Source: Amoeboaphelidium occidentale (taxonomy: Eukaryota > Aphelidiomycota > Aphelidea). Taken from it: DNA of 64,000 nucleotides. The DNA is taken from NCBI GenBank assembly GCA_023515795.1, contig JALGPX010000003.1, forward strand, positions 111,686-175,685, written 5' to 3'. A program made the position numbers and the translations under genes. Under the pieces are notes generated by a model. The model saw nothing but the letters and a program-made list of their open reading frames with translations. It was not told the origin of the DNA and searched no databases. Position 1 is the stretch's first letter. The number at the start of each line of letters is the position of its first letter. Below, piece by piece: positions 62,171 through 64,000 of this stretch.

Positions 62171-63626
62171 CTACTTTCGAAGAGCGTGCCCGGTTTCTTT
62201 AATATGCTGGAACAATTTGTTTCGTGTGGGGAAGGAGGCATGACACACATTGCAAGACTCTCCAGAATTACCAGATTCCTTTTTCTCTTTATCTTTCCTT
62301 CTTCTTTTCTTCTTTTCGGCCTGTGCCTTCTTATTATCCGTCTTCTTGGAGGCGGCCGTTGATTTGGCTTTCTGTAATCTCTCATTCAAACTTGAGCTGT
62401 CAGAATCTGAATTGTCTTCATCTTCTTTGTCTACAGCGCGAGCTTCTTCTTTTACCACGTCATCGTCTGAGTGTTTCTCGCCCTTTTCTTCTTTCTGGTG
62501 ATTCTCCGTAGGTTCAGGTTTATAATCATCATTTGCTTCATCGGTTGCCACCACAGACTCATGATCATCCTCATATTCAAAGTTTAATTCATCAAGTTCT
62601 TGGGCTAATTCATCGTCCTGTCTCATAATTTCCTTCAGCTCCTCGAGTGCTTTCAAATGTTTCTTTGACTTTTCATGGTTTCGTAACTGTTTGTTGGAGC
62701 GAAAGTATTTCTCGCAGACAACACAATAATGCTCATCAGCCTCTTCGTCTTCGTTTTCCTCATCACTCTCAATAAATTCTTTGTATGGCGTCTTTTCTTC
62801 TACCTTCATCCATTCCTGTTCCTCGAAAGTAAAATTCGCCAAGTCCTCCATCTTTTTCTCATAACGCTTTCGGGCTTCGATAGCTGCTTTAGCCTCGTCT
62901 GCCATTCGCTTTTCCTCTTGTAGTTTCTTGTAACGTAAATCTTTCCGCTGGACAAAGTTGGCCAATGCCCGCACGTCGTCATTAAATTCCTTCTTTGCAG
63001 AGTCCCTAGCTTTCTTGTTTTCCTTCTCAGCTTGCCTTCTTATCCTCCTGTTAATGCCAAGATTAAGGTCGTATATGTCACACCATGAGAATGATAATTT
63101 TGTACTGAAGGTTGACCAGAAGGTGTAGAATTGCTTCAGTTCTGCAAACCCAGGAGATGTCGATGTTCCGAAACTTAGCTTAAAATCCAAAACTTTTCCA
63201 TCTTCCAGGGCCTCTTGCTGGAGCAAAGTATCAAATAGATTACGATATACTGTGTAAAAGCCTTTAGGAGAATCATCATAACCATTAAATGCGCTCGTAG
63301 CAAAGTACGGCATAAAGTCTGTCAAAATATCCTGTTCTTTAACCATACTATCCTCTAAATCAATGTTAAATACGCCATAAGGTGTTCGTATTACCTTTTA
63401 ACAGAGAGTTCCTGTGCCTGTCATACCAAGCTCGCTCTTGCGGATTGCTTAGAACCTCGTAAGCTTCTTGAATCGTTCTGAACTTTTCGGTAGCTTCTTC
63501 TACGGAAGCACTGTCTCTAACCTTATCCGGGTGAAACTGCAAAGCGAGTTTCCTATAGCTCTTCTTTATCTCGTCATCAGTGGCTGTTTGTTCAACCGCG
63601 AGGACCTCATAATAGCACGTCTTCAT
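62171..63626 (-). CDS. JJJ1: Jjj1/DNAJC21 J-protein, 60S biogenesis factor
   Basis: Exons 63395-63626 and 62171-63354 join across a 40-nt intron to give 471 aa. The J domain starts [22 protein letters not shown] and has the HPDK motif (QFHPDKVR). A coiled, charged region follows, then a C2H2 finger (CVVCEKYF...H...KKH) at ~285 and a second one near the C-terminus (CNVCHASF...H...TGH), as in Jjj1 and DNAJC21. Jjj1 works with Hsp70 and Rei1 to recycle the Arx1 export factor from pre-60S ribosomes. The ATG at 63626 fits the family better than the upstream one at 63650. It lies ~100 bp downstream of the Fanzor on the same strand. Confidence 0.94.
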
Positions 63627-63751
63627 GTGACGAAAATAAATGGATCGCATTTATTTCATCATATCAATCACACGGGTCCGAAACCAAATAGCCCCTTCAA
63701 CGTGAAATTTAATGATTTTTCGATATAATGCTTTACTTCAGCTAGCCAAGG

Positions 63752-64000
63752 TTATCCACCGACAATGAAGTCGTTTCCCTTGCTTTTTTGTTGTTTCTTC
63801 GTTAGAAAATTAAATGATCTTTTTCCCTTGTTCTCCTCCATGTGAATCAGAATCTTCCTTATGTTGTTAGCAGCGTTGAAGTCGCGATTCCAGCGTATCT
63901 TGCAAGTCTTACAAATTCTCACCTGCCATCTTTTGCCTGCAGGTAACTCGCCTTCACACTGACAGCAAAGTTTGCTTGTACGATGTTCCCAAACCAGACG
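63752..64000 (-). CDS. Fanzor (eukaryotic TnpB-like) RNA-guided nuclease, C-terminal 82 aa
   Basis: The frame enters from the right edge and ends with a TAA at 63752-63754. It begins WEHRTSKLCCQC, the first zinc-ribbon half after the E-x-R-T-S motif, then has a second pair ICKTC, the RuvC-III motif WNRDFNAANNI with its catalytic Asp, and a basic tail with KGKRSFNF. These are the OrfB zinc ribbon and final RuvC motif of TnpB/Fanzor proteins; WNRD-x-NAA is typical of the eukaryotic branch. No stop or frameshift breaks the visible part. Fanzors use a guide RNA, often encoded near the 3' end, to cut DNA. The first two RuvC motifs lie outside the window. Confidence 0.85.
   Translation of the reverse strand, partial: RLVWEHRTSKLCCQCEGELPAGKRWQVRICKTCKIRWNRDFNAANNIRKILIHMEENKGKRSFNFLTKKQQKSKGNDFIVGG

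Overview
This window is compact eukaryotic nuclear DNA. The best fit is a flagellated, early-diverging fungus (chytrid, aphelid or Rozella-like), although the species cannot be named from sequence alone. Fungal-type genes include an Mdv1-like division adaptor, an Ssr4-like SWI/SNF subunit, a Cdc4/Mlc1-type myosin light chain, an alternative NADH dehydrogenase and a Ygr012w/Mcy1-type cysteine synthase. They sit beside genes that most terrestrial fungi have lost: IFT122, a centrin, a CEP295-like centriole protein, a UBE3A-type HECT ligase, DCAF12, STK19 and PTRHD1. TAA, TAG and TGA all end genes, so the code is standard. I rebuilt 50 introns by keeping frame and homology. All are GT-AG, they are only 31-60 nt long, and most are 32-40 nt.

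Layout. 0-5.2 kb: a partial secreted protein, a TFIIB-like factor, an Mdv1-like WD40 protein and a phosphoglucomutase. 5.2-5.7 kb: a decayed C-terminal piece of a Fanzor (eukaryotic TnpB) nuclease. 5.7-9.3 kb: a microsatellite-rich, low-complexity island holding a TMEM42-like protein, an unknown coiled protein and DCAF12. 9.4-16.4 kb: an SH3/Tudor-like orphan, a methyltransferase, OHCU decarboxylase, centrin, a CEP295-like protein, Eco1/ESCO, AP-3 mu, Cgr1 and a myosin light chain. 16.4-33.4 kb: an MGRN1-like RING ligase, CDK10-like kinase, cysteine synthase, a Zip3/RNF212 RING protein, golgin-84, Set2, Arp4, STK19 and IFT122. 34-43.8 kb: a forkhead factor, a degenerate cystathionine beta-synthase, V-ATPase subunit c, AIF, a mitotic cyclin, ornithine decarboxylase and TYW3, which is split by an assembly gap. 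43.8-57.2 kb: an Ssr4-like protein, a tandem CCCH protein, a gene broken by a stop codon, Ccz1, RPA49, a KEN/D-box protein, a UBE3A-like ligase, Pan3 and an RBM26/27-like protein. 57.4-64 kb: NDH-2, a membrane lipase, GOLGA7/Erf4, PTRHD1, Jjj1 and, running off the right edge, the intact C-terminus of a second Fanzor.

Themes. Several genes fit cell-cycle and chromosome work (CDK10, cyclin, Eco1, Zip3-like, UBE3A, KEN/D-box protein), flagellum building (IFT122, centrin, CEP295-like), Golgi and vacuole traffic (golgin-84, AP-3 mu, Ccz1, GOLGA7, V-ATPase c) and chromatin (Set2, Arp4, Ssr4-like). This is normal gene density rather than operons, but neighbours are packed tightly: two convergent genes have one base between their stop codons, and one divergent pair has seven bases between start codons. 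The most unusual content is the two related Fanzor loci, the repeat-expanded island and the CBS-like protein that has lost its cofactor-binding loops.
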